Below the pieces are notes generated by a model. That model saw nothing but the letters and a program-made list of their open reading frames with translations. It was not told where the DNA came from and searched no databases. A program made the translations under genes and the position numbers. A stretch of DNA of 57,331 nt from assembly GCA_902493145.1 (NCBI GenBank), contig CABUOA010000010.1, positions 1-57,331 of the forward strand, in the 5' to 3' direction. The stretch is from an uncultured Collinsella sp. Lineage in GTDB: Bacteria > Actinomycetota > Coriobacteriia > Coriobacteriales > Coriobacteriaceae. Numbering within the stretch: the first letter of the stretch is position 1; each line of letters opens with the position of its first letter. Shown one piece after another: positions 1-6,318 of the stretch.

Positions 1-331
1 GTGCAGACTCGGCGATAAGCGCGGTATCGGTATCCAGATAGCGCAGGCGTTTGCCAATGACCACGTCGTCGATATGGAGCCTTGGGTTCAAACCGCCCGC
101 AATGCCCGAAAACACAACAGCCTGCGGAGCATACTTGCTAATGAGGTGCTGTGTTGCAGCGGCGGCGTTCACCGTGCCCATGCCCGCCGTTGTGGCGACA
201 ACTGTCAGGCCGTCGAGCCCGCCGGTCACAACGTTCAAGCCCGCCTCCTGTACCATGCAAACGTTACTCAACTCTTCCTTAATCTGCATGATCTCTTTTT
301 CGAGCGCACCGATAATCGCGATGGTAGCCAT
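1..331 (-). CDS. mtnN: 5'-methylthioadenosine/S-adenosylhomocysteine nucleosidase, N-terminal part (runs off the window)
   Basis: Hydrolyses MTA and SAH to adenine plus the thioribose or homocysteine moiety, in the cytoplasm; part of methionine salvage and SAH detoxification. About 110 residues are visible, starting MATIAIIGALEKEI, the usual start of this family, where the early Glu is part of the active site. GMGTVNAAAATQ and FSGIAGGL follow; both are typical nucleoside-phosphorylase-fold motifs. The ATG at 329-331 is preceded by a GGGGAA-like ribosome site. The C-terminal half, including the catalytic Asp, lies beyond position 1, so intactness cannot be judged. Function is assigned from family motifs. 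Confidence 0.9.
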   Translation of the reverse strand, partial: MATIAIIGALEKEIMQIKEELSNVCMVQEAGLNVVTGGLDGLTVVATTAGMGTVNAAAATQHLISKYAPQAVVFSGIAGGLNPRLHIDDVVIGKRLRYLDTDTALIAESA

Positions 332-409
332 GCCATTCCCCAAACCTATTCGAAATTCTCAACCACGGTATGGTACCAGCATTTTGTTTGACCTCGCCAA
401 ACGAACACG

Positions 410-598
410 CTAAGCCAGTGCAGCTCGCGTATCAAACAGAGCCTTTGCAATCGCGGCCGTAACCTCGCTCGAGCGGTCGCTCCACGGCATCGATGTCATG
501 ACGCCCATGACATAGGTACGGCCATCGATGTCGATAAGGCCCGCATCGCATGTCGAATAGTAACCATCCTCGCTGACCCAACCCACCTTGTTGCACAT
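410..598 (-). pseudogene. C-terminal fragment of a class A beta-lactamase-like serine hydrolase
   Basis: The 62 codons read MCNKVGWVSEDGYYSTCDAG and then a strand rich in hydrophobics ending in a helix. This matches the last quarter of beta-lactamase2-type proteins: KVGW sits where the KTG motif of the active site falls. The nucleophile SxxK and the SDN motifs are absent. An in-frame TGA lies four codons upstream of the first ATG, and the pflA gene ends only 31 bp upstream, so the missing two thirds are not here. I read it as a remnant of a larger gene. The 602-625 junction resembles a sequence at 11011-11035 (see findings). A real 62-aa protein cannot be excluded. Confidence 0.6.
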
Positions 599-629
599 CT
601 TAAAGGGTAGTCAATTTGGGACGGGCTTG

Positions 630-1448
630 TTAGCCAATGGCCGACCTGAGCTCCGCACGGCGCTTTTTCATGCCGGCCATAACGGCATTGCGCAGCTCGG
701 GCATGCGCGCGGTATCCATCTGGGGCACGCCCTCAAGCTTATAGGGAATACCCAGTTGCTCGTACTTGACGACACCCATCGTGTGATACGGCAGCATTTC
801 CAGGCCCACCACGTTGTGCCATGGAGCGATCAGGCGACCGAGCTTCTCGCATTCCTCCGCCGTGTCGGTAATGCCCGGCACCACCACATGGCGAATAACA
901 ACCTTAATCTTGCGATGGGCAAGCTCATCGCCAAACGCCAGGATGCGCGCAGGATCGCAACCGGTCAGCTTTTTATGCTCAACCGGATCGGCATGCTTGA
1001 TGTCGAGCAGCACCATATCGGTCTCGTTGAGAACAGCATCGAACTTCTCCGGATGCTTGGGATCAAATGCATAGCCACAGCTGTCTAGGCAGGTGTGTAC
1101 GCGGCCATCGGGGTTGTTGTGCATCACGCGGAACAGGTCGGCCAAAAACTCGGGCTGCAGGAGCGGTTCGCCGCCAGAAACGGTAATGCCGCCGCTACGG
1201 TAGAACTCATGGTTGCTCTGGAACTCGTCCATCAGATGCTCGACGGTCACCATCGTGCCGCCGTTAACAGACCAGGTATCGGGATTGTGGCAATACGCGC
1301 AGCGCATGGGACAGCCCTGAACAAACACCACAAAGCGGATGCCGGGTCCGTCGACCGTTCCCATCGTCTCGATCGAATGCACGCGACCCAGGGCATACGC
1401 AGAGTCCTCGGAATGAGCATCCACACCCTCAAGCGTCATCTCAGCCAT
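630..1448 (-). CDS. pflA: Pyruvate formate-lyase activating enzyme (radical SAM)
   Basis: Uses S-adenosylmethionine and a [4Fe-4S] cluster to abstract a hydrogen from the glycyl residue of pyruvate formate-lyase under anaerobic conditions. The 272-aa protein is of usual family length. The cluster motif CxxxCxxC is at residues 46-53 (QGCPMRCAYCHNPDTW), preceded by the typical MGTVDGPGIRFVVF stretch. SGGEPLLQPEF is the SAM-contacting GGE motif. It lies 1.5 kb downstream of the lyase genes on the same strand, separated by degV, so it may have its own promoter. The true start could be a few codons inside the N-terminal extension (residues 1-20 are poorly conserved in the family). Confidence 0.95.
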   Translation of the reverse strand: MAEMTLEGVDAHSEDSAYALGRVHSIETMGTVDGPGIRFVVFVQGCPMRCAYCHNPDTWSVNGGTMVTVEHLMDEFQSNHEFYRSGGITVSGGEPLLQPEFLADLFRVMHNNPDGRVHTCLDSCGYAFDPKHPEKFDAVLNETDMVLLDIKHADPVEHKKLTGCDPARILAFGDELAHRKIKVVIRHVVVPGITDTAEECEKLGRLIAPWHNVVGLEMLPYHTMGVVKYEQLGIPYKLEGVPQMDTARMPELRNAVMAGMKKRRAELRSAIG

Positions 1449-1635
1449 TCCCGCAACCTTGCCTCTCTTTGGTTTTTGTCAATTAAAATGCCAGAGCCAT
1501 TCTAGCCCATACGCCTGATGGCGAAACGGTTTAGCGGTCAATTTGATCGTCCTATTTGACTCCACGCAAAAGCGGCGGGAAGGTCGTCACAACCCGCTCG
1601 CCGCCGAAGCAATAGAAATCGATAGACGCCAGGCC

Positions 1636-2496
1636 CTACGCCTTAAGCGTAAGCACCGCGCCAAAGGCGGTCGGGCCGCAGTGGCTCGAGATGACGCCGC
1701 CGACCTGAGTCCAGGTAACGTCCTTAAAGCCCAGGTCGTGCGCATAGACTTCCATATCGTCGCGCAGCTCCTCGGAAAGGCCCACCGAATACGCCAAGCC
1801 AATGTGCGAATAGTCGATCTCGCCCTTCTCAACCATGTGATCGATAAAGGCGCGGGCGCACTTGAGCATAGAGCCGCGGAACTTCTTGGTGGCCACGAAC
1901 TTGCCACCCGTCACCTCAATGCAGGGCTTAATCTTGAGCAGATGGGCGCCTAAGAACGCGACGTTGGACAAGCGACCGCCCGCCTTAAGGAAGGCAAGGT
2001 CGGTAGGAACAAAGCCCAGCAGCACGCGGTCCATGACGGAATTGGTGAAGGCGAAAATCTCGTCGACGGTGGCATCGGGGTGAGCCTCGATGTATTTGGC
2101 GGTCTCGACGACAACAAGCGACTGGCCCACCGAGACAAAGCGCGTGTCCATGGAGAACACGTAGTCGCGCCCCGCAGCCGCAATCTTCGAGGACTGATGC
2201 GAGCAGGTCGTTACCTCGGAATATGCAAGATGCAAAATGGTCGCGTCGGGCTGCTCGGCGTGAATGCGGTCGTACACATGCGCAAAATCCGCCGGCGAGC
2301 AACCGCTGGTCTTGGGCATCACACCAAACTCGTTGCAGCGCGAGTAAATCTCAAGCGGGTCGATCGATCCGTCTTCGACGGTCTCGTCACCAATCGTGAC
2401 ATGCATGGGCACGCGCACGATGCCATAGCGCTCGCAGAGCTCCGGCGTCACATCCGAACCAGACTCAACCACGATTACGTACTTGCCCATTATCAT
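1636..2496 (-). CDS. DegV family fatty-acid-binding protein
   Basis: DegV proteins bind a fatty acid in a cleft; family members called FakB present exogenous fatty acids to the FakA kinase. The protein starts MIMGKYVIVVESGSDVTPEL, giving the classic D-S-x-(S/C)D-type N-terminal strand, here altered to ESGSD. TSGCSPADF is the conserved TSqPsp-like motif, and GGRLSN plus the C-terminal SHCGPTAFGA match the family's GGR and GtH.GP motifs. Length (286 aa) is normal. The open frame extends to 2595, but the extra 33 residues are unlike the family. Start 2496 or 2490 are both possible; no strong ribosome site separates them. No FakA gene is in the window. Likely monocistronic. Confidence 0.88.
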   Translation of the reverse strand: MIMGKYVIVVESGSDVTPELCERYGIVRVPMHVTIGDETVEDGSIDPLEIYSRCNEFGVMPKTSGCSPADFAHVYDRIHAEQPDATILHLAYSEVTTCSHQSSKIAAAGRDYVFSMDTRFVSVGQSLVVVETAKYIEAHPDATVDEIFAFTNSVMDRVLLGFVPTDLAFLKAGGRLSNVAFLGAHLLKIKPCIEVTGGKFVATKKFRGSMLKCARAFIDHMVEKGEIDYSHIGLAYSVGLSEELRDDMEVYAHDLGFKDVTWTQVGGVISSHCGPTAFGAVLTLKA

Positions 2497-2679
2497 CACA
2501 ACCCATCTCGACGTTGGCTTTTGAATATGTGACGCACGTCCGCCGTCCTGCTGCAGAACGGCCTCCAAGCGCCAAAGAGACGCCGCCCCTTGCACACAAC
2601 AAAGGACAGCGTCTCCCTGGAAAACTCCGTGCTTATCTGAGATTCTACACGGTTTATTAAGGAGTGTTACTTATTCCGC

Positions 2680-2709
2680 AAACGGTAGCTATACGCGATA
2701 AACGGTAGC
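2680..2709. promoter_or_regulatory. Direct repeat AAACGGTAGC, two copies 20 bp apart
   Basis: Two identical 10-mers at 2680-2689 and 2700-2709 lie upstream of degV and downstream of the pyruvate formate-lyase genes. Spacing is about two helical turns, as expected for a dimeric activator or repressor. The reverse complement, GCTACCGTTT, resembles the ACCGTT half of the motif found before the sugar operons. Its role is inference. Confidence 0.4.
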
Positions 2710-2779
2710 AAGCAAGAATCCAGAACGCTCAACCCATTAGGAGAGTTCCGCCTAAAGGGTGACTACACAGGACCCCGCC

Positions 2780-2902
2780 GGGGCTGTTTGGGCTACCTCC
2801 CAAAATATTCCGCAGGACGCAAGAAGCCCTCGCCGCACGAAGTGCGCAGCGAGGGCTTCTTGCATGTCCGAGGACGTTTTGGGAGGTAGCCCAAACAGCC
2901 CC
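2780..2902 (-). terminator. Nested long hairpin at the 3' end of the pyruvate formate-lyase genes
   Basis: Perfect 26-bp inverted repeat, arms 2780-2805 and 2877-2902, enclosing a second perfect 14-bp stem (2820-2833 / 2849-2862) capped by CGCAC-GAA-GTGCG. The inner stem would serve as a terminator for the minus-strand pfl genes. The outer arms are far longer than a terminator needs. The flank CCAAAATATTCCGCAG and the return GAGGACGTTTTGG recur at 33.9-34.3 kb with different stem sequences. Confidence 0.75.
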
Positions 2903-2928
2903 AGCGATCCTGCGGGAGTTAAACCCCT

Positions 2929-3180
2929 TTAGAACTTGTCGTGGAAGGTACGCGAAATGACCTCGTCCTGCTGCTCCTTGGTGAGCGTGTGGAAGTTCAC
3001 GGCATAGCCGGAAACGCGGATGGTCAGCTGCGGATACTTCTCGGGGTGAGCCTGAGCGTCGAGCAGCGTCTCACGGTTGAAGACGTTGATGTTCAGGTGG
3101 TGGCCACCCTTCTCGGCGTAAGCGTCGAGCATGTGGACCAGGTTATCGGCCTGAGTCTCGGAAACTTCAGAAACCTTCAT
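2929..3180 (-). CDS. grcA: Stand-alone glycyl-radical domain of pyruvate formate-lyase (GrcA/YfiD-like)
   Basis: Carries the glycyl radical used by pyruvate formate-lyase. The 83-aa protein aligns with the last 80 residues of a normal PflB: NINVFNRETLLDAQ, then PEKYPQLTIRVSGYAVNF with the radical glycine at residue 58, then LTKEQQDEVISRTF. The upstream ORF (3266-5317) is a PflB core that stops just before this domain, so the two together equal one full-length enzyme (683 + 83 = 766 aa). It has its own ribosome site (AAGGAG, 7 nt before the ATG) and an 85-nt gap with two small hairpins, so this looks like a stable two-subunit arrangement and not a recent frameshift. Confidence 0.9.
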   Translation of the reverse strand: MKVSEVSETQADNLVHMLDAYAEKGGHHLNINVFNRETLLDAQAHPEKYPQLTIRVSGYAVNFHTLTKEQQDEVISRTFHDKF

Positions 3181-3184
3181 AATG

Positions 3185-3262
3185 TGTCTCCTTCGATTGA
3201 TAGGCGCCGGCCGAAACCGGCGCGCTAATCAGTAATCGTTATTGTTAGTATAGCACTAACAA
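3185..3262 (-). other. pflB-grcA spacer with two small stem-loops
   Basis: The spacer holds ATTGTTAGT/ACTAACAAT (loop of five) directly after the pflB stop, and GCGCCGG/CCGGCGC just before the grcA ribosome site. Neither is followed by a run of T on the coding strand. They could set the ratio of the two subunits by mRNA processing or stability; that is inference. Confidence 0.5.
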
Positions 3263-3265
3263 TAG

Positions 3266-5317
3266 TTACTCGCCCAGCTGATCAAGGTCGATATCGCCAA
3301 AGAACACCTGGTCCTCCTTGCCGAGCGCGCCCGGGATGATGGAGAAGGTGTTGGAGATGCCGTCCTGAGCATCGCGGAACGGGAGCTTGGAAACCGAAGA
3401 CAGCGAAGCGATGGCGCCGTGGCTATCGCGCTTGTGCATGGGGTTAGCACCCGGGGCGAAGGGCTGGCCAGCCTTGCGGCCATCAGGCGTAGAACCGGTC
3501 TTCTTGCCGTACACGACGTTGGAGGTAATGGTCAGAACCGAGGTCGTAGGCACGGAGTTGCGGTAGGTGTCGTTCATGCGGATGTACTCCATGAACTGGT
3601 GCACAACGTCGTGAGCGATCTGGTCGACGCGGTCGTCGTCGTTACCGTACTTGGGAAACTCGCCCTCGGTCTCGAAGTCGACAATGATGCCGTTCTCGTC
3701 GCGGACGGGGTGGACCTTGGCGTACTTGATGGCGGACAGGGAGTCAGCCACGACGGAAAGGCCAGCAATGCCCGTAGCGAACCAGCGGTGCACGTGCTTG
3801 TCGTGCAGAGCCATCTGGATGCGCTCGTAGCAATACTTATCGTGCATGTAGTGAATGATGTTCAGCGAGTTGACGTACACGCCAGCGAGCCACTTCATCA
3901 TGTCGTTGTACTTGGCCACGACGTCGTCGTAATCGAGCGTATCGCCCTCGACGGCGCGATACTTGGGGCCGACCTGCTTCTTGGAGACCTCGTCAACACC
4001 GCCGTTGAGTGCGTACAGCAGGCACTTGGCCAGGTTGGCGCGGGCGCCGAAGAACTGCATCTCCTTGCCGATGCGCATGGAGGACACGCAGCAGGCAATG
4101 CCGTAGTCGTCGCCGTGGTAGACGCGCATGAGGTCGTCGTTCTCGTACTGAATCGAGGAGCTGGCGACAGAAGTCTTGGCGCAGAACTTCTTGAAGTTCT
4201 CGGGCAGACGGGTCGACCACAGAACGGTCATGTTGGGCTCGGGGCTGGTGCCCATGTTCTCGAGCGTGTGCAGGTAGCGGTAGCTCATCTTGGTAACGAG
4301 CGTACGGCCGTCAACACCCATGCCGCCGATGGACTCGGTGACCCACTGCGGATCGCCGGTGAACAGGGCCTGGTACTCGGGGGTACGGGCAAACTTGACC
4401 ATGCGGAGCTTCATGATGAAGTGATCCACGAACTCCTGGATCTGCTCCTCGGTGAAGGTACCGTTGGCAAGGTCGCGCTCAGCGTAGATGTCGATGAACG
4501 TAGAGGTGCGGCCGATGGACATAGCGGCGCCGTTCTGCTCCTTGACGGAAGCGAGGTAGGCGAAGTACATCCACTGGATGGCCTCCTGCGTGTTGGTAGC
4601 AGGGTTGGAAATGTCGAAACCATAGGTCTCGGCCATCATCTTGAGCTCGCCGAGGGCGCGGATCTGCTCCTGCAGCTCCTCACGATCGCGGATGTTGTCG
4701 GCGGTCATGACCGTCGGGGTGGAAGCCTTCTGGGCCTCCTTGTCCTTGATCAGGTAGTCGACACCGTACAGGGCGACACGACGGTAGTCGCCGATGATGC
4801 GGCCGCGGCCATAGCCATCGGGCAGACCGGTGATGATGTGGGCCGAACGGCAGGCGCGCATCTCGGGGGTGTAGACATCGAAAACGCCGGCGTTGTGGGT
4901 CTTGCGCTCGAAGGTGTAGCGCTCGACAACGTTCTCGTCGATCTTGTAGCCGTGCTGGCTGGCAGCCTGGCAAGCGATGCGGATACCACCGTTGACGTGC
5001 AGCGCGCGCTTGAGCGGCTTGTCGGTCTGGAGGCCGACGATGGTCTCCTTGTCGCGATGGGCGTTATCGATGTAGCCAGCGGGGTGGCTCACGATACCCG
5101 TGACGGTCTTGGTGTCCATATCGAGGACGCCGCCCTGCTCGCGCTCCTTGAGCAGCAGGTCGAGAACCTCGCCCCACAGCTCCTTGGTACGCTCGGTCGG
5201 ACCGGCGAGGAACGACTCGTCGCCCTCGTAGGGGGTGTAGTTCTTCTGGATGAAGTCTCGGACGTCAACTTCTCCCGTCCAGATGCCTTCCTTGAAGCCT
5301 TCCCATGCCTCCTGCAT
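3266..5317 (-). CDS. pflB: Pyruvate formate-lyase core, lacking the glycyl-radical domain
   Basis: Converts pyruvate and CoA to acetyl-CoA and formate. The 683-aa protein shows the family landmarks: RALHVNGGIRIA near residue 105, GLPDGYGRGRIIGDYRR near 164-180, the two active-site cysteines Cys409-Cys410 in GIACCVSSMRIGKE, and GSTPDGRKAGQPFAPGANP near the end. It stops after FSIIPGALGKEDQV plus a short tail, exactly where normal PflB (about 760 aa in E. coli) runs into the radical domain. That domain is the next gene (2929-3180). The ATG at 5317 follows TAGGAG. The core cannot be active alone, because the radical glycine is on the partner subunit. Confidence 0.95.
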   Translation of the reverse strand: MQEAWEGFKEGIWTGEVDVRDFIQKNYTPYEGDESFLAGPTERTKELWGEVLDLLLKEREQGGVLDMDTKTVTGIVSHPAGYIDNAHRDKETIVGLQTDKPLKRALHVNGGIRIACQAASQHGYKIDENVVERYTFERKTHNAGVFDVYTPEMRACRSAHIITGLPDGYGRGRIIGDYRRVALYGVDYLIKDKEAQKASTPTVMTADNIRDREELQEQIRALGELKMMAETYGFDISNPATNTQEAIQWMYFAYLASVKEQNGAAMSIGRTSTFIDIYAERDLANGTFTEEQIQEFVDHFIMKLRMVKFARTPEYQALFTGDPQWVTESIGGMGVDGRTLVTKMSYRYLHTLENMGTSPEPNMTVLWSTRLPENFKKFCAKTSVASSSIQYENDDLMRVYHGDDYGIACCVSSMRIGKEMQFFGARANLAKCLLYALNGGVDEVSKKQVGPKYRAVEGDTLDYDDVVAKYNDMMKWLAGVYVNSLNIIHYMHDKYCYERIQMALHDKHVHRWFATGIAGLSVVADSLSAIKYAKVHPVRDENGIIVDFETEGEFPKYGNDDDRVDQIAHDVVHQFMEYIRMNDTYRNSVPTTSVLTITSNVVYGKKTGSTPDGRKAGQPFAPGANPMHKRDSHGAIASLSSVSKLPFRDAQDGISNTFSIIPGALGKEDQVFFGDIDLDQLGE

Positions 5318-5604
5318 TGTGTAACCACGCTCCTAGTTACGTGTAATGCGGCGCTCTCTCACACCGCTGCTTATTGAATTCTTGAATTATCGGCTTGCAC
5401 TACCGGCTTCTTCCGTTCTTCACCACACGTTGGTACAGGGAAAAACGTATGTCCACCTTGGAACTGCAACCCAAAAACCCAAGATTTCACCCGTTTGAGA
5501 AGGATAACATAGCGACCCTCTCCATCTGGGCTGTTATATGTTTCTTTTTTTATACCATTAGTGCGTTTTTTACAAACCCGCAGGAAATGCGAGCGCGAAC
5601 AACT

Positions 5605-5616
5605 ACCGTTCACCGA
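5605..5616 (+). promoter_or_regulatory. ACCGTTCACCGA motif upstream of pflB
   Basis: One of eight near-identical sites (ACCGTTCACGG class) in the window, placed about 290 bp upstream of the pflB start. The others precede agu, galK, lacAB, lacF, lacE and the second glycosidase operon. See finding on the recurrent motif. Confidence 0.5.
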
Positions 5617-5703
5617 TTTGTTTGGTATTTTTCCTTGCCTTTATACGACGTTCACTCTAGCTGTTATGCCAGCTTTAGCAGGGTAAAGTGCCTCTGAGTA
5701 GGC

Positions 5704-5803
5704 TTTGGGACATGCCTAACGATCTGCCCCAAACTTTACTGGCACCGACGGTGTACGGAGGTCGCCTAAAGGTAGTTTTCTTGGCATGTCCCAAAATCTA
5801 CCG
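5704..5803. repeat. Long dyad, arms TTTGGGACATGCC / GGCATGTCCCAAA
   Basis: Perfect 13-bp inverted repeat, arms 5704-5716 and 5783-5795. The right arm is itself inside a local hairpin GGTAG...CTACC (5771-5802), so two foldings compete. A further weak pair, GTAAAG/CTTTAC (5682-5687 / 5734-5739), is interleaved with it. It belongs to the general class of long intergenic dyads of this genome. Confidence 0.6.
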
Positions 5804-5830
5804 TATAGGGCGCGCGTGCAGGGGTATCAT

Positions 5831-5875
5831 CTTTCACCGAAAATAGTTTCTAGTGTTAGGGGTTTTCGGTGGAAG
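5831..5875. promoter_or_regulatory. Dyad spanning the marR ribosome site and start codon
   Basis: Arms 5831-5843 (CTTTCACCGAAAA) and 5863-5875 (TTTTCGGTGGAAG) match at 12 of 13 positions. The right arm covers the GTG start and the TAGGGG ribosome site lies in the loop. Either a MarR operator for autoregulation or an mRNA hairpin limiting translation; the data do not decide. Confidence 0.5.
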
Positions 5876-6318
5876 ATACCGATTTCCATGAGCTTGGGAG
5901 TCAGCTCCTTACCGAGTTTGGCGGCATTCACCAGCGCGTTTCGCGCTTTGTGGACAAAGCTCTCAGCGGCGAGATGGCTGTCATGCGCGCCCTTATGCTC
6001 GCTGGCGGTTCGCTCACGCCGAGCGAACTCGCTGATCGCGCCTGGGTCTCGAACGCCCGCATTGCCAATATCCTACGCGCTCTCGAAGCCAAGGGCTGGG
6101 TTGAGCGTGAGCACTCAAAGACCGACCGTCGTCGCGTACACGTCATAGTGACCGACAAGGGATTCCAGGATCTCGAAATCAAACGCCGGGAATTCGAGGA
6201 CCGCACCGCGGCTTTCCTCGAACAGCTCGGCGAAACAGATACCCAAGAGATGGTGCGTCTTCTAAGGCGTGCCAACGAAATTATCGACCACAATCAAGAA
6301 AGGAGAGATGCCGAGTGA
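5869..6318 (+). CDS. MarR family transcriptional regulator
   Basis: A 149-aa winged-helix regulator, the normal MarR length. Helix-turn-helix and wing are visible in LTPSELADRAWVSNARIANILRALEAKGWVEREHSKTDRRRVHVIVTD (split here only for description): recognition helix near residues 60-75 and the basic wing tip with D-R-R near 88-92. It starts at a GTG preceded by AGGGG. The stop TGA overlaps the GTG start of the ABC exporter (GTGA), so it is translationally coupled. By context it most likely represses the exporter until a toxic ligand binds. Confidence 0.92.
   Translation: MEDTDFHELGSQLLTEFGGIHQRVSRFVDKALSGEMAVMRALMLAGGSLTPSELADRAWVSNARIANILRALEAKGWVEREHSKTDRRRVHVIVTDKGFQDLEIKRREFEDRTAAFLEQLGETDTQEMVRLLRRANEIIDHNQERRDAE

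Larger units (their letters stand above)
5378..5868. other. Intergenic region between pflB and marR (regulatory, hairpins)
   Basis: No convincing gene is seen in this 490-bp stretch. It must hold the promoter of pflB (leftward) and of the marR-exporter operon (rightward). Identifiable parts are the ACCGTTCACCGA motif at 5605-5616, the dyad at 5704-5795, and the marR dyad at 5831-5875. Confidence 0.6.

Noticed and set aside
3181..3265. Frameshift or assembly error as the cause of the pflB split
   Set aside because: There is a stop codon, an 85-nt spacer with hairpins and a proper ribosome site before the radical domain, which no single indel would produce.
3419..5377. 652-codon open frame antisense to pflB
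   Set aside because: Composition is Val/Asp/Leu-rich and without motifs; it is a shadow of the high-GC pflB codons. The same holds for long antisense frames opposite ptcA, aguA, lacG and the second PTS gene.
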